Shown one piece after another: positions 6,920 to 17,222 of a stretch of DNA of 49,733 nucleotides; within the stretch, counting starts at the first letter, position 1; each line of letters opens with the position of its first letter. A model generated the notes under the pieces. The model was given only the letters and a program-made list of their open reading frames with translations. It ran no database searches and was not told the DNA's origin. The stretch spans positions 1 to 49,733 of the forward strand of contig CADASP010000023.1 of assembly GCA_902790625.1 (NCBI GenBank), written 5' to 3'. Made by a program: the position numbers and the translations under genes. This DNA is from an uncultured Prevotellaceae bacterium (GTDB lineage: Bacteria; Bacteroidota; Bacteroidia; Bacteroidales; Bacteroidaceae).

Positions 6920-9900
6920 ATGAAAATTAAAAAGCTACTCGCTTTGAGCGCATTGTTTGCTATGACTGCAAATAGTGCTAGTGCAACGATTGTAGATGGA
7001 ATTCGTCAGAAGCCGGTAATCTCTGAGATGCAGGGCTTTATAGCCAGCACGGATGAAGACTACCAGACGAACAACTTCTATCTTTACAACGTCGATGCAG
7101 GTCTTTTCTTCACAGAAGGCAATTCATGGGGTACGCAGGTGAGTGTGGCATCCACTGGATTGAAGGTTGCTTTCACGGTTGATTTCACCTATCCCGAGGC
7201 TTATCTCTTCCACGACTTCTCTATTTCAAAGAATTCATGGAAGCTGGTGTTCTTTGATAGTGAGAATCATGGTGGTATGTTTGTTGACTTGGGGAGTCAG
7301 GCCAACTACCGTTGGGGTGTTGAGGACAATGGATCCACTTTCCGCCTCTATGCTGCCAGCGAGGAGAATGGTAACCCAGGCTGGATTGTTAATGATGAGG
7401 AGCATCCTGCCTACCGCGAGGGTATGTACATGGGTTGGAACCGCAACAGCAGTGGCAATGTTTGCACACCCTATCTTCCTGTAGAGGAAGACAACTGCAT
7501 TAACTGGGCTCTTGTCGCTCCCGCTGTCTACGACGTCTATGCAGCAGAGATTGTTATCTATGACGCTGCCGAAATCCTGCGTGCTGCCATCGAGGACTAT
7601 AAGGCAAAGGGCTTTGCAGGCGCTGAGGAGTTCATGGCTATCTACCTCAACGAGGCTGCCACTTTGGCAGAGCTGCAGCAAGCTAAGAAAGACCTTGACG
7701 CTGCCTTCGTAGAGTGGGGTTCAACCCAGGCTTCTGTTGACAATCCTATCGACTTGACTGCCAAGATTGTCAATGCTCACTTTGACAACGGCGACGCCAC
7801 CACTGGATGGAGCGGCGATGCTTTCGGTCGCGGCGGCACGGTTTCTGATGGTGCAGAGCACTACAGCAAGAATTACAACACCTATCAGACAATCACTGGC
7901 CTTAAACCCGGCATCTATGCTGTTGGCGTGAATGGTTATTACCGCGCAGGTGGCTACGACGGTGGCACGGGTAACGCCATTAAAAACTGGCTGGCCAATA
8001 ATGAGGCATCGCGTTTCGCCAAGTTCTATGCCAAGGCTGGTGAGAATTCCATCGAGAATCAGGTGCCCATCGTCAACGTGATGACCGGTGGACAAGCCGA
8101 GGCACAGGGCGTGGGCGACGTGGAAGTGACCTACGAAGATGAGAATGGTGAGACCGTCACCGTTTACGTGCCCAACACCATGGCCGCTGGCGATTACTTC
8201 TTCCACACACTCCATCTGTATGCCAACAAGGTGTATGTGGCTGTCGGAGAGGAAGGCGAACTTACTTTGGGTGTGAAGAAATCTTCGATGACTGATGCCG
8301 ACTGGTCGATGTTCGACGACTTCTCGCTGACCTTCTACGGACAAGGTGCCGACGCTTGCAACCTCTATCTCGCAGAGGCTCTGAAGAACTTCAGCGACTA
8401 CACCCCCGACGAGGATGTGCTCTACACCGAGGCTTATCTCACCGCTTATCGCGAGGCTCTGTCTGGCGACAAGACCGCCAACAACCTGGAGGAGGTGAAC
8501 GCCATCTTGGGCGCCATCGACAAGAGCTATGCCGACCTGATGAAGAACATCGAACTCTGGAAGGACTATCAGGAACTGCTCACCAAGGGTACCGGCATGG
8601 CTGCTGAGGCTGAGTATGAAGGCATCGATGAGATGCTCGACATGATGGACTACATCGACATGGAATCGGCCGACATCATCAATGCACATGAGCTGACCAA
8701 CGAGGAGCTGGAAGCTGCCATCGCTCAGCTGAACGACTGGATTGACACCATCCTGGAGAAGTCGAAGTCCGATACATGGGAAGGTAAGCCCTTTACTAAG
8801 TTCATCAAGAACCCAGGCTTCGATGAGGATAAGGATATCAACTCTAATAAGGCAGAGGGCTGGAACATTGATATCGTAAGAAGCGGTGGTAACATCGTTC
8901 GTGGACCGCTCGGTCAGGGTAACAAAGATCTCATGGAGAGTTCTCTGGGCTATATGAACTATTGCTTCGAAGCTTGGCATGGCTATGAATGGGATGTATG
9001 GCAGGAGATTACTGGCCTGCCCGTGGGAATGTACGAGCTGCAGGTGCAGGGCTACGTGCGCTGCGAGGTCGACGGCTATACCAAAGGAGAGGACATCGAA
9101 CCCGACTATCCCTCACCCGTTTTTCTCTACATGAACTCCGCTCAGACTTCGTTCCCCAGTGTCTATTCTGAATCTGCTGAAGATCTCGGTCACAGCTTCA
9201 CCACGGTGGAGAGCTGGACTACCGAGGAAGTTAACGGAAAACTCTATCCCAACTCGATGGGTGGTGCAGCACAGTGCTTCGCCTGGGATATGTACAAGAA
9301 GCAGGCCTACGGTCTGATTGCCAAGGAGGGTGACACCTTCCGCATTGGCGTGAAGATGAATTCCGACCAAAACTGGTGGTGCATCTGGGACAACTTCAAG
9401 CTCATCTTCCACGAGCCCACAGCCGAAATAGTGCAGCCCGTGCTGGAAGAGGAACTGGCCAAGATCGACCTCTCGAAACCCATGGGCAAGGATGTCTACG
9501 AACTGGCTGAGGCCTTGAAGGCTGCTGCCCTGGAGGCTATCGCATCGGGCGACGGCCAGGAGATGTTCAAGGCTCTCTCCGACCTCTACGACCTGAACGA
9601 CGCCATCAACACCTCAGTGGCTCTGTTCGTACGCTTGCAGAAAGCTGTCGAAAACCTGTGGGACTACATCAGTGCTTCCGACAACGAGTCGGCCATTGCT
9701 GACGGCAAGGCTCTCTACATCGAAATCACCGACGGCATCGACAACCACGCCATCACCGACGCTGAGGCCGAGGCATACATCGACAAGATTGCTGCCATGA
9801 AGACCACTCTGGCTCTGCCCAGTGAGGTGGCCAACGCTACCGACTCGAATCCGGTCAATGTCACGGCCGTCATCCAGACCCCGACCTTCGACAAGGACTA

Positions 9901-10630
9901 TGTCAACAGCATCGATGGATGGATCACAGCTGGCTACAACTTCGGTAACGACGACACCCAGAAGGGTGCTCTCGCCCTGGAGTTCTACAACAAGACATTC
10001 GACATCCATCAGGACATCGTGGGTCTGCCCGAGGGAACCTACGAGGTGGGCGTGAAGGCATTCAGCCGCAACGGTGGCACTGCAGAAGACTTCAACACCT
10101 ATGCTGAGAATCCCAACTTCAGCCTGGCATTCCTCTATGCCATCAATGGCGACTCGGCAGTGAGCAGCGTGCCCGTGACCCCGCTGTCGAAGGGCGCCAC
10201 GAGCGAGGATCCCGCCATCAGCGGAGAGACCAGCTACACACCTGCTGACTCGGAGACCACCTACTACTTCCCCAACGACATGGTGTCGGCAGTGGCATTC
10301 TTCGACATGGAAGGCAGCGGCTACGACAACAAGGTGGTGGTGAAGGTGCTCGCCGACGGCAAGCTCACCATTGGCATGAAGAAGACCGAGACTCTGCCCT
10401 ACTGCTGGGTGCTGCTCGACAGCTGGTCGCTGACCTACTACGGCAACAACAGCAAGCTGGAGCCCAATGGCGACGCCAGCGGCATCGAGGAGGCTGTGAA
10501 GGGTCAGAACGTGCGCGTGGAGTACTTCACACTCGACGGTCGCAAGGCTAACGGCACCGAGAAGGGCGTCGTCATCCAGAAGATGACCTTCGACAACGGC
10601 ATCGTGCTGGTGAAGAAGCTCACAAAGTAA
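6920..10630 (+). CDS. Large exported multi-module protein with type IX-like C-terminal tail
   Basis: The product has 1236 residues and a Sec signal (MKIKKLLALSALFAMTANSASA, cleavage before TIVDG). Three related beta-rich modules can be seen, beginning near residue 276 (NPIDLTAKIVNAHFDNGDA), near 620 (FTKFIKNPGFDEDKDIN) and near 965 (SNPVNVTAVIQTPTFDKDY). Each contains a phrase like YQTITGLKPGIYAVGVNGYY, as in galactose-binding-like carbohydrate modules. Helical linkers (LYLAEALKNFSDYT...) separate them. The C-terminus (VEYFTLDGRKANGTEKGVV, ending VLVKKLTK) resembles the sorting tails of Bacteroidetes exported proteins. No catalytic motif is visible. It stands first in the FAS1/SusCD block with its own promoter. 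Codons are more A/T-ended in the first third than later. Surface binding is inferred. Confidence 0.75.
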   Translation: MKIKKLLALSALFAMTANSASATIVDGIRQKPVISEMQGFIASTDEDYQTNNFYLYNVDAGLFFTEGNSWGTQVSVASTGLKVAFTVDFTYPEAYLFHDFSISKNSWKLVFFDSENHGGMFVDLGSQANYRWGVEDNGSTFRLYAASEENGNPGWIVNDEEHPAYREGMYMGWNRNSSGNVCTPYLPVEEDNCINWALVAPAVYDVYAAEIVIYDAAEILRAAIEDYKAKGFAGAEEFMAIYLNEAATLAELQQAKKDLDAAFVEWGSTQASVDNPIDLTAKIVNAHFDNGDATTGWSGDAFGRGGTVSDGAEHYSKNYNTYQTITGLKPGIYAVGVNGYYRAGGYDGGTGNAIKNWLANNEASRFAKFYAKAGENSIENQVPIVNVMTGGQAEAQGVGDVEVTYEDENGETVTVYVPNTMAAGDYFFHTLHLYANKVYVAVGEEGELTLGVKKSSMTDADWSMFDDFSLTFYGQGADACNLYLAEALKNFSDYTPDEDVLYTEAYLTAYREALSGDKTANNLEEVNAILGAIDKSYADLMKNIELWKDYQELLTKGTGMAAEAEYEGIDEMLDMMDYIDMESADIINAHELTNEELEAAIAQLNDWIDTILEKSKSDTWEGKPFTKFIKNPGFDEDKDINSNKAEGWNIDIVRSGGNIVRGPLGQGNKDLMESSLGYMNYCFEAWHGYEWDVWQEITGLPVGMYELQVQGYVRCEVDGYTKGEDIEPDYPSPVFLYMNSAQTSFPSVYSESAEDLGHSFTTVESWTTEEVNGKLYPNSMGGAAQCFAWDMYKKQAYGLIAKEGDTFRIGVKMNSDQNWWCIWDNFKLIFHEPTAEIVQPVLEEELAKIDLSKPMGKDVYELAEALKAAALEAIASGDGQEMFKALSDLYDLNDAINTSVALFVRLQKAVENLWDYISASDNESAIADGKALYIEITDGIDNHAITDAEAEAYIDKIAAMKTTLALPSEVANATDSNPVNVTAVIQTPTFDKDYVNSIDGWITAGYNFGNDDTQKGALALEFYNKTFDIHQDIVGLPEGTYEVGVKAFSRNGGTAEDFNTYAENPNFSLAFLYAINGDSAVSSVPVTPLSKGATSEDPAISGETSYTPADSETTYYFPNDMVSAVAFFDMEGSGYDNKVVVKVLADGKLTIGMKKTETLPYCWVLLDSWSLTYYGNNSKLEPNGDASGIEEAVKGQNVRVEYFTLDGRKANGTEKGVVIQKMTFDNGIVLVKKLTK

Positions 10631-10681
10631 GACATCGAAGCAATCATGCAACAACTGAAAACAGCTGATTGAATCTCAGAA

Positions 10682-10733
10682 AAGGGTTCGGCAGTAGCCT
10701 CCAACAACTCGCGGGGGCTGCTACCGAGCCCTT
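10682..10733. terminator. Hairpin after the 1236-aa gene, possible terminator
   Basis: Arms at 10682-10699 (AAGGGTTCGGCAGTAGCC) and 10716-10733 form an 18-bp stem with two wobble pairs and one mismatch. It is not followed by a T run on the plus strand, so it may slow transcription or protect the mRNA end rather than terminate fully. The 398-bp gap from 10631 to 11028 otherwise holds the alternating tract at 10747-10768 and the promoter at 10959; no RNA gene was recognised. Confidence 0.45.
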
Positions 10734-10746
10734 CATTTACCTCCCT

Positions 10747-10768
10747 CGCGCACACGCACGCACGCGCG
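10747..10768 (+). other. Second 22-bp alternating pyrimidine-purine tract
   Basis: CGCGCACACGCACGCACGCGCG alternates without a break and is followed by an AT stretch (ATATAATATATAATG). With the tract at 6843-6864 it brackets the 1236-aa gene. Its role is unknown. Confidence 0.6.
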
Positions 10769-10958
10769 ATATAATATATAATGAGTAACCAAAAACAGAA
10801 AACCATGCTGCCAAGCAGCAACAACACACTGCCACTGCCACAAGCAGAGGCCACCTGACAAGGCTATACACAGCCCAAAGATACGCATGAAGTACTGTTT
10901 GCTACAAACGGGAAAGAAAATGTCACACTCCGAGGGCGTCCATATAAAGAATTATTGT

Positions 10959-10966
10959 TACCTTTG
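10959..10966 (+). promoter_or_regulatory. -7 box for the first FAS1 gene
   Basis: TACCTTTG matches the Bacteroidetes -7 consensus and gives a leader of about 56 bases. The -33 region shows no clear TTTG. This would be the main promoter of the seven-gene FAS1/SusCD run, because all later gaps are short. Confidence 0.55.
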
Positions 10967-11028
10967 CACGCATTTATATAATAAAAGCTAAAAACAACAA
11001 AATTACAATAACAACAAAACAACTATCT

Positions 11029-13800
11029 ATGAATCGAAAAACTATCATCAAGCGAGGTCAACAGGTGGTTCTCACCTCTTGCGCTCTTGTGATGGCATCC
11101 GGAATGCTCCAGTCGTGTAAAGACGACGTGCTGACGGGACAGCCTTCGTGGCTGGGAAACTCCATCTACGAGCGACTGCAAGACGAAGGTAATTACACCA
11201 CCATGCTGCGCCTCATTGACGACCTGGACCAGCACGAAGTGCTGGGGCACACAGGCTCGAAGACACTGTTCGTCGCCGACGACCAGGCCTTCCAGGAGTG
11301 GTATCGCAACAATGTGTGGGGAGTGCGAAGCTATGAGCAGATGACCACCGCACAGAAACGACTGCTGCTGAACAACTCGATGGTGAACAACGCGTACCTC
11401 ATCGAACTGATGTCGAACGCAAGGGCACAGGGAGATGGAGCAACACCCGAACCGGGACGCACCATGCGCCGAGAAACGGCTACCACCATCTACGACTCGG
11501 TCTACATCATGCCCGTGGAGAAAATGCCAAACACACTGGCATGGAGCCGTGAGCGCGCCAGGGGAAGGGCAGTGCCCATCCTACGCGACGCCACATCGGC
11601 ACCCATGATCCACTTCCTGCCAGCCTACATGCAGTACAACAAAATCACCGACGAGGACTTGGCCATACTCACCAACCACCAGGCCACCAGCACCGCAGAG
11701 GCATGGGTGAACGGCAAGCAAGTGGTGGAGCGCGACATCACCTGCAAGAACGGATACATACACAAGGTGAGCGGCGTCATCGAGTCGTCGCCCAACATGG
11801 CCGAGATTGCTCACCAGCATGCCAACATGTCGCTGTGGGCACACCTGATGGACCGCTACTCGGCACCCTACTACAGCGAAGCTGCCTCGAGGGAGTACAA
11901 CCGTATCTACAACCGCGACGACTCAGTGTTCGTGCTGCGCTACTTCAGCACGCACAACGCCACAGGCAGACTGCTCGAACAAGACGACATGGGCAACACC
12001 GTGACCGCCACGCTGAAATACGATCCAGGGTGGAACCAGTATCTTGACGAGGGAAGCACCGCCGACGTGCACTTCGACGCCGGCGTGATGATTGTGCCCA
12101 GCAACGACGCACTGGAATACTGGTGGAACAACGAGGGACGCGAACTGCGCGACGAGTACAAGGAGTGGGACTCCATACCCGACATGACGCTGAAGAAGCT
12201 CATCGACGTGAACCTGCTCTCGAACTTCTCGCAGTCGGTGCCTTCGAAGTTCAACCTGGTGCTCAACGATGCCAAGGACCTGCTCGGCATCACCAAGGCC
12301 GACATCGACTCGTGCTTCATGGGATGCAACGGCGTGGTTTACCTGACCAACAAGGTGTTCATGCCTGCCGAGTATCAGTCGGTGTCGTACCCCGCTCTGG
12401 CACACGCCACCACGATGAACGTCATCTACTGGGCTATGTCGGGAGGTGAAACGGGAAGAGCCATCAGCTTCAACTTCCTGCCCTACCTCCTCTCCATGGA
12501 CTCGCGCTATGCACTGCTGCTGCCCACCAACGATGCCATGAAGAACTTCATAGACCCATCGACCTACGGAAAGTCGTACACATTTAAAGACCAGACGGGA
12601 GCCGACAGCCTCACCATGGAGATGTCGGACAAGCTGGAATTCTACTACGACAAAACGAAGGCCATCGGCCAGCGCGTGCAGGCCACACGCTATGAGGTGC
12701 TGGTAGACGAGGACGGCAACTGGGAGCAGACCAGCACACCGTCGAGAACCGTTGGCAACAGCGTGGTGCTCGACGCACTCGAGAACATGCTCGACCAGCT
12801 CATCATCGTCATCCCCGACACCACGAAGACCATCGAGGACTACGTGTCGGAAGGCTACAACTACTTCCTCACCAAGGGAGGGTCGATGACCCGCGTCGTT
12901 CGCGGAGCCGACGGCAACCTGGCATTCCAAGGCGGATGGCAGATAGAGCACAACAACACAGCAGTGCCCTCTACACAGACCTACAAGAAGACCAACGGTA
13001 GGGCCTATCAGCTGGAGACAGGCGTTCCCATGGGCGCAGAGATGTCGGTCTACCTCACACTGCAGCAGACACCCGAATACGCAGCATTCCTGAACCTGCT
13101 GGAGAACGAATACAGCGATATGCTCTCAGAGAAGCTCAGCCGCCAATACGACCCAGGTATGAAGGCTCGTGGCAACAAGAACATACGCATCCTCGACAAC
13201 TACAACTACACCATCTATGTACCCACCAACAGCTCGATTGAGGAACTGCAGAAGAAAGACCTGCTGCCATCGTGGGACGTGCTCGACGACCGCATACTGA
13301 GCGACGACACCGAGGACACCGTGCTCGACAGCATCTGCTGGGCAAGAGGATGGTACAAGCAGGGACTCAGCGAGAAAGAGATGGGCGACATCCGCGAAAA
13401 GGTGGCTGGAGTCATCAAGAACATCGTCAGCGACTTCGTGCGCTACCACGTGCAAGACCACTCAGTGGCCGTGGGAATGGCAAAGGAGCAGAACTACAAG
13501 CCCTTCACCGCCTACGAGAGCATGAAACGCAACCTCACCACCGGACGTTTCTTCCCCATTGAAGTGAACTACGACAACCAGAACATGACCGTGAAAGATG
13601 CGGCAGGAAAAGACCACAGAGTCATTACGACCGAGGGACTCTTCAACAAGATCTGCCGCGAATACTGGTTCCGCAGCGACGGTCGAATTTACCAGTCGAG
13701 CAACGTAGTGATGCACCTCATCGACAGCCCTCTGCTGACACAAGATGAGGCAAAAATGACGACTTGGTACGAGCAAGTGGAAGACGCACTTAAAAATTAA
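11029..13800 (+). CDS. FAS1 (fasciclin) repeat lipoprotein, 923 aa
   Basis: A lipoprotein signal (...VVLTSCALVMASGMLQSC, Cys at about residue 30) is followed by several FAS1-like segments. Segment 1 is near 44-130 (SIYERLQDEGNYTTMLRLID, KTLFVADDQAF). Segment 2 is near 340-440 (MIVPSNDALEYWW). Segment 3 is near 475-610 (YALLLPTNDAMKNF). Segment 4 is near 680-800 (YTIYVPTNSSIEELQ). The phrase hydrophobic-P-(T/S)-N-(D/S) is the FAS1 hallmark. FAS1 domains mediate adhesion or small-ligand binding; the ligand here is unknown. The susC-like gene follows after 18 bp with a GAGGAGG-like sequence, unusual for this phylum. It is probably a surface-exposed accessory of the downstream SusC/SusD transporter. 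Confidence 0.8.
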   Translation: MNRKTIIKRGQQVVLTSCALVMASGMLQSCKDDVLTGQPSWLGNSIYERLQDEGNYTTMLRLIDDLDQHEVLGHTGSKTLFVADDQAFQEWYRNNVWGVRSYEQMTTAQKRLLLNNSMVNNAYLIELMSNARAQGDGATPEPGRTMRRETATTIYDSVYIMPVEKMPNTLAWSRERARGRAVPILRDATSAPMIHFLPAYMQYNKITDEDLAILTNHQATSTAEAWVNGKQVVERDITCKNGYIHKVSGVIESSPNMAEIAHQHANMSLWAHLMDRYSAPYYSEAASREYNRIYNRDDSVFVLRYFSTHNATGRLLEQDDMGNTVTATLKYDPGWNQYLDEGSTADVHFDAGVMIVPSNDALEYWWNNEGRELRDEYKEWDSIPDMTLKKLIDVNLLSNFSQSVPSKFNLVLNDAKDLLGITKADIDSCFMGCNGVVYLTNKVFMPAEYQSVSYPALAHATTMNVIYWAMSGGETGRAISFNFLPYLLSMDSRYALLLPTNDAMKNFIDPSTYGKSYTFKDQTGADSLTMEMSDKLEFYYDKTKAIGQRVQATRYEVLVDEDGNWEQTSTPSRTVGNSVVLDALENMLDQLIIVIPDTTKTIEDYVSEGYNYFLTKGGSMTRVVRGADGNLAFQGGWQIEHNNTAVPSTQTYKKTNGRAYQLETGVPMGAEMSVYLTLQQTPEYAAFLNLLENEYSDMLSEKLSRQYDPGMKARGNKNIRILDNYNYTIYVPTNSSIEELQKKDLLPSWDVLDDRILSDDTEDTVLDSICWARGWYKQGLSEKEMGDIREKVAGVIKNIVSDFVRYHVQDHSVAVGMAKEQNYKPFTAYESMKRNLTTGRFFPIEVNYDNQNMTVKDAAGKDHRVITTEGLFNKICREYWFRSDGRIYQSSNVVMHLIDSPLLTQDEAKMTTWYEQVEDALKN

Positions 13801-13818
13801 GAGAGGAGGACACAACGT

Positions 13819-16800
13819 ATGAAAATACTTAAAGCCATCATATTGACATTGGCCCTGACATTTGCCTCGGCCATGCAAGCACAGGATATAACGTCGGTTC
13901 ACGGAACAGTGAGCGACGAGCTGGGAGGACTGATGGGCGCCACCGTGTGTGAGATCGACGCCAACGGGCGTATCATCAACTCGGCCGTCACCGACCTCAA
14001 CGGTAACTTCACCATGAAAGTGAAGAACCCCAAGGACAAGATTCGATTCACCTACGTGGGTATGGCACAGCAGGTGCTGCCCATCAACAAGACCACCTTC
14101 AACATCCACATGAAGAGTGTGACAACCATCAAGGAAGTGGTGGTGAAATCGAAGAAACGCGCACAAGGCAACGGACTGCCCATCCCCGAACGAGAAATCT
14201 CCTACTCATCGCAGACCATCTCGATGAAGGAGTTTGAAGGACTGGGACTGACCACCATCGACGAGGCACTGCAGGGACGTATCGCCGGACTCGACATCAT
14301 CGGCAACTCGGGCGACCTGGGAGCAGGCTCCACCATGCGTCTGCGCGGTGGCGGCTCGCTCTCGACGCTCACCGACGCCAACCCGCTCATCGTCGTCGAC
14401 GGAAACATCCGCGAGGTGAACCTCGACAACTTCGACATGGCTGGCGCCAACAACGAGAAATTTGCCGAACTGCTGAACATCAACCCGGAGGACATCGCCA
14501 GCATCACCGTGCTGAAGGATGCCGCCGCCTGCGCCGTCTACGGCTCGCAGGGTGGTAACGGTGTCATCGAGCTGACCACCAAGCGCGGTGTGCGAGGCAA
14601 ACCACGCGTGTCGTACCAGCTGCGACTCACCGGCACCTATCAGCCCAAGGGAATGGCCATGCTCAATGGCGACGACTACACCATGATGCTGAAGGAGGCC
14701 TACTTCAACCCGCAGCAGGACGACAACAAGTCGGCCAACATCCACGAAATCAACTACGAGCCGACGTTCTCGGAGTACGAGCAGTTCAACAACAACACCG
14801 ACTGGCGCGACGCCGTCACACAGTGGGGTCTGCGACAGAACCACTACGTCACCATATCGGGTGGTGGTGAGAAAGCCTCGTTCCGTATCGCCGGAGGTTA
14901 CGACCACGAGACGGGTACCATCATCAAGCAGAAGCTCGACCGCTTCTCCACCCGCGTGGCACTCGACTACAACATCTCGGAGCGCATCCGCGTGAGCACC
15001 AACTTCTCGCTCACCTACACCAAGAACGACATGAACTACGAGGGTCTGCTGGGCAACGCACAGCGCCGCATGCCTAACATGGCCATCTACGAGCAGGACG
15101 AGCACGGCTATGACACCGACCGCTTCTACACCATGCCACTGGCCATCGCCGGCGAGACCGACTACCTGAAAGACCAGCGCTCCATGCGCAACCCCGTGGC
15201 AGTGGCCTATCTGGCAAAGAGCCAGCGCCGCAGCTACGACATGAACCCCGAACTCATCATCGACTACAACCTGCTGGGACTCGACGAGGACCACTGGCAG
15301 CTGAAGTGGCGCGGCTCGGTACTGATGAACATCGGCAACCAGTACAACAACTCGTTCCTGCCGCAGGAGCTGCAGTCGGGCGTGATGACGGGTAGCAACA
15401 TCAACCGTGCTGAGAACAGCTCATCGAAGAGCGTATCGTTTAACACCAAGCAGACGCTCACGCTGACGCCGGCCTTCCGTAACAAAGACCATCAGATGAT
15501 GATGATGGGACGCTTCGAACTCACCAGCGGCACCTCGAACTCACAGTCGGGACGCGCCTACGGTCTGCCTTCCACCAACCAGCACATCACCGACCCCGCC
15601 GCCGGCGGCATACTCGACAACATGAGTTCAGGATTCAGCCAGTGGCGCTCGATGTACTACACCTTCTCTACCCACTACGCCTACAAAGGACGCTACGTGG
15701 CCGACTTCACCGTGCGTATCGACGGTACCACACGCTTCGGACCCGGTCGCCGTTGGGGTTACTTCCCCTCAGGCTCACTGAAGTGGATCACCAGTGACGA
15801 GCCTTTCATGAAGGCCCTCAAGCCAACGCTCTCCGAGTTCGCCATGCGTCTCGGATGGGGACGCAACGGTAACCAGCCAGGACAGAACTACCTCTACACG
15901 TCGAAGTACTCCAGCGTCAACTCCACCTACTTAGGCAACGGCTCGTTCAAGCCCGACAACATCCGACTCACCGACATGAAGTGGGAGGTTATCACCAGCT
16001 GGAACTATGGTGTTGATATGGGATTCTTCGACAACCGTCTACACATGTCAGTCGAGGGTTACAGCACCACGCGCTCCGACATGCTCATGGGTAATTTCCG
16101 CATCCCCTCGAACTCAGGTTTCGCCAGCGTGCCCTATCATAACAATGGTAAGATGCGCAACACCGGTTGGGAGTTCCACATCAGCTCCAACCAGGTCATC
16201 AAGGCTGGCAGGTTCAGCATGGACGTCAATGCCAACTTCGGTAACAACCGCAACGAAATCCTGGAACTCGACGAGTACATCCTCGACCAGAAGAACTCCG
16301 TCTACGGATACCAAAATGGTGAGCACCTGAAGCGCGTGCAGCTGCACAACCCCTTCGGAGCCATCTACGGCTTCAAGTACCACGGAGTGTACCAATATAA
16401 TTATAACACCATCAAGAACGCCGTGGCCGGCATGTCGAAGGAAGACATCTACGCCTATTGGGACAAGTTCGTGGCCGAGGGCAAGACCGCTCCTGTGGCT
16501 GTGAACGAACAGGGACAGCTCATCCTCGATGCCAACAACGTGCCACTGCGCATGCGCTACGACTACCGCAACGACGGTACGGGTCACAACCAGAGCTTCC
16601 CAGGATTCAATGGTGGTGACGCCATCTACGAGGACATCAACCACGATGGACAGATCAACGCACTCGACATCACCTACCTGGGTTCGTCGCTGCCTAAGCT
16701 CACCGGTGGTTTCGGCTTCTCGTTCCGCTACGGAGCATGGGGTCTGAACACTCAGTTCACCTATCGTGTGGGCAACAAGATCATCAACAAGGCCCGTCTG

Positions 16801-17187
16801 AACGCCGAGGCCATGGTGAGCAACGACAACCAGAGCCAGGCTGTGAACTACCGCTGGCGCAAGGAGGGTGACATCACCACCATCCCACGTGCCATGTTCG
16901 GCAACTCGACCAACTTCAACACCCTCATCAGCGACCGCTTCGTGGAGGATGGCTCCTACCTGCGTATGAGCTACACACAGCTGTCGTACTCGCTGCGCAA
17001 GAGCCAGCTGAAGTGGATTGGAATTGGCGGCGTGTCGTTCCACTTGAGTATCAACAACCCGTTTGTGCTGACGAAGTACTCGGGCGTCGACCCGGATATC
17101 GCCTTCGGTGGTGAGGATCCTGCTATCGACAACGCCCAGACACCACGCTCACGCTCTTACACGCTGGGTATCACCGTACAGTTCTAA
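13819..17187 (+). CDS. SusC/RagA-type TonB-dependent outer membrane transporter 1
   Basis: The 1122-residue protein has a Sec signal (MKILKAIILTLALTFASAMQAQ). A carboxypeptidase-regulatory-like domain spans about 27-105 (VHGTVSDELGGLMGATVCEI, IRFTYVGMAQQVL). The plug domain spans about 130-260 (LQGRIAGLDII, MRLRGGGSLS, NPLIVVDGNIRE, ITVLKDAAACAVYGSQGGNG). A 22-strand barrel follows and ends in an aromatic residue (SYTLGITVQF), as outer membrane proteins do. SusC proteins import ligands presented by a SusD lid, powered by TonB-ExbBD. The susD gene begins one base into or 35 bases after the stop. The substrate cannot be read from sequence; the absence of glycosidases nearby leaves peptide or glycan open. 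Confidence 0.93.
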   Translation: MKILKAIILTLALTFASAMQAQDITSVHGTVSDELGGLMGATVCEIDANGRIINSAVTDLNGNFTMKVKNPKDKIRFTYVGMAQQVLPINKTTFNIHMKSVTTIKEVVVKSKKRAQGNGLPIPEREISYSSQTISMKEFEGLGLTTIDEALQGRIAGLDIIGNSGDLGAGSTMRLRGGGSLSTLTDANPLIVVDGNIREVNLDNFDMAGANNEKFAELLNINPEDIASITVLKDAAACAVYGSQGGNGVIELTTKRGVRGKPRVSYQLRLTGTYQPKGMAMLNGDDYTMMLKEAYFNPQQDDNKSANIHEINYEPTFSEYEQFNNNTDWRDAVTQWGLRQNHYVTISGGGEKASFRIAGGYDHETGTIIKQKLDRFSTRVALDYNISERIRVSTNFSLTYTKNDMNYEGLLGNAQRRMPNMAIYEQDEHGYDTDRFYTMPLAIAGETDYLKDQRSMRNPVAVAYLAKSQRRSYDMNPELIIDYNLLGLDEDHWQLKWRGSVLMNIGNQYNNSFLPQELQSGVMTGSNINRAENSSSKSVSFNTKQTLTLTPAFRNKDHQMMMMGRFELTSGTSNSQSGRAYGLPSTNQHITDPAAGGILDNMSSGFSQWRSMYYTFSTHYAYKGRYVADFTVRIDGTTRFGPGRRWGYFPSGSLKWITSDEPFMKALKPTLSEFAMRLGWGRNGNQPGQNYLYTSKYSSVNSTYLGNGSFKPDNIRLTDMKWEVITSWNYGVDMGFFDNRLHMSVEGYSTTRSDMLMGNFRIPSNSGFASVPYHNNGKMRNTGWEFHISSNQVIKAGRFSMDVNANFGNNRNEILELDEYILDQKNSVYGYQNGEHLKRVQLHNPFGAIYGFKYHGVYQYNYNTIKNAVAGMSKEDIYAYWDKFVAEGKTAPVAVNEQGQLILDANNVPLRMRYDYRNDGTGHNQSFPGFNGGDAIYEDINHDGQINALDITYLGSSLPKLTGGFGFSFRYGAWGLNTQFTYRVGNKIINKARLNAEAMVSNDNQSQAVNYRWRKEGDITTIPRAMFGNSTNFNTLISDRFVEDGSYLRMSYTQLSYSLRKSQLKWIGIGGVSFHLSINNPFVLTKYSGVDPDIAFGGEDPAIDNAQTPRSRSYTLGITVQF

Positions 17188-17222
17188 TGCAGATTTTTCA
17201 CAACAAAAGACAAATCAAGATT

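Noticed and set aside
10631..11028. tRNA or small RNA gene in the 398-bp gap
   Set aside because: The hairpin at 10682 has no cloverleaf and no T-loop consensus.
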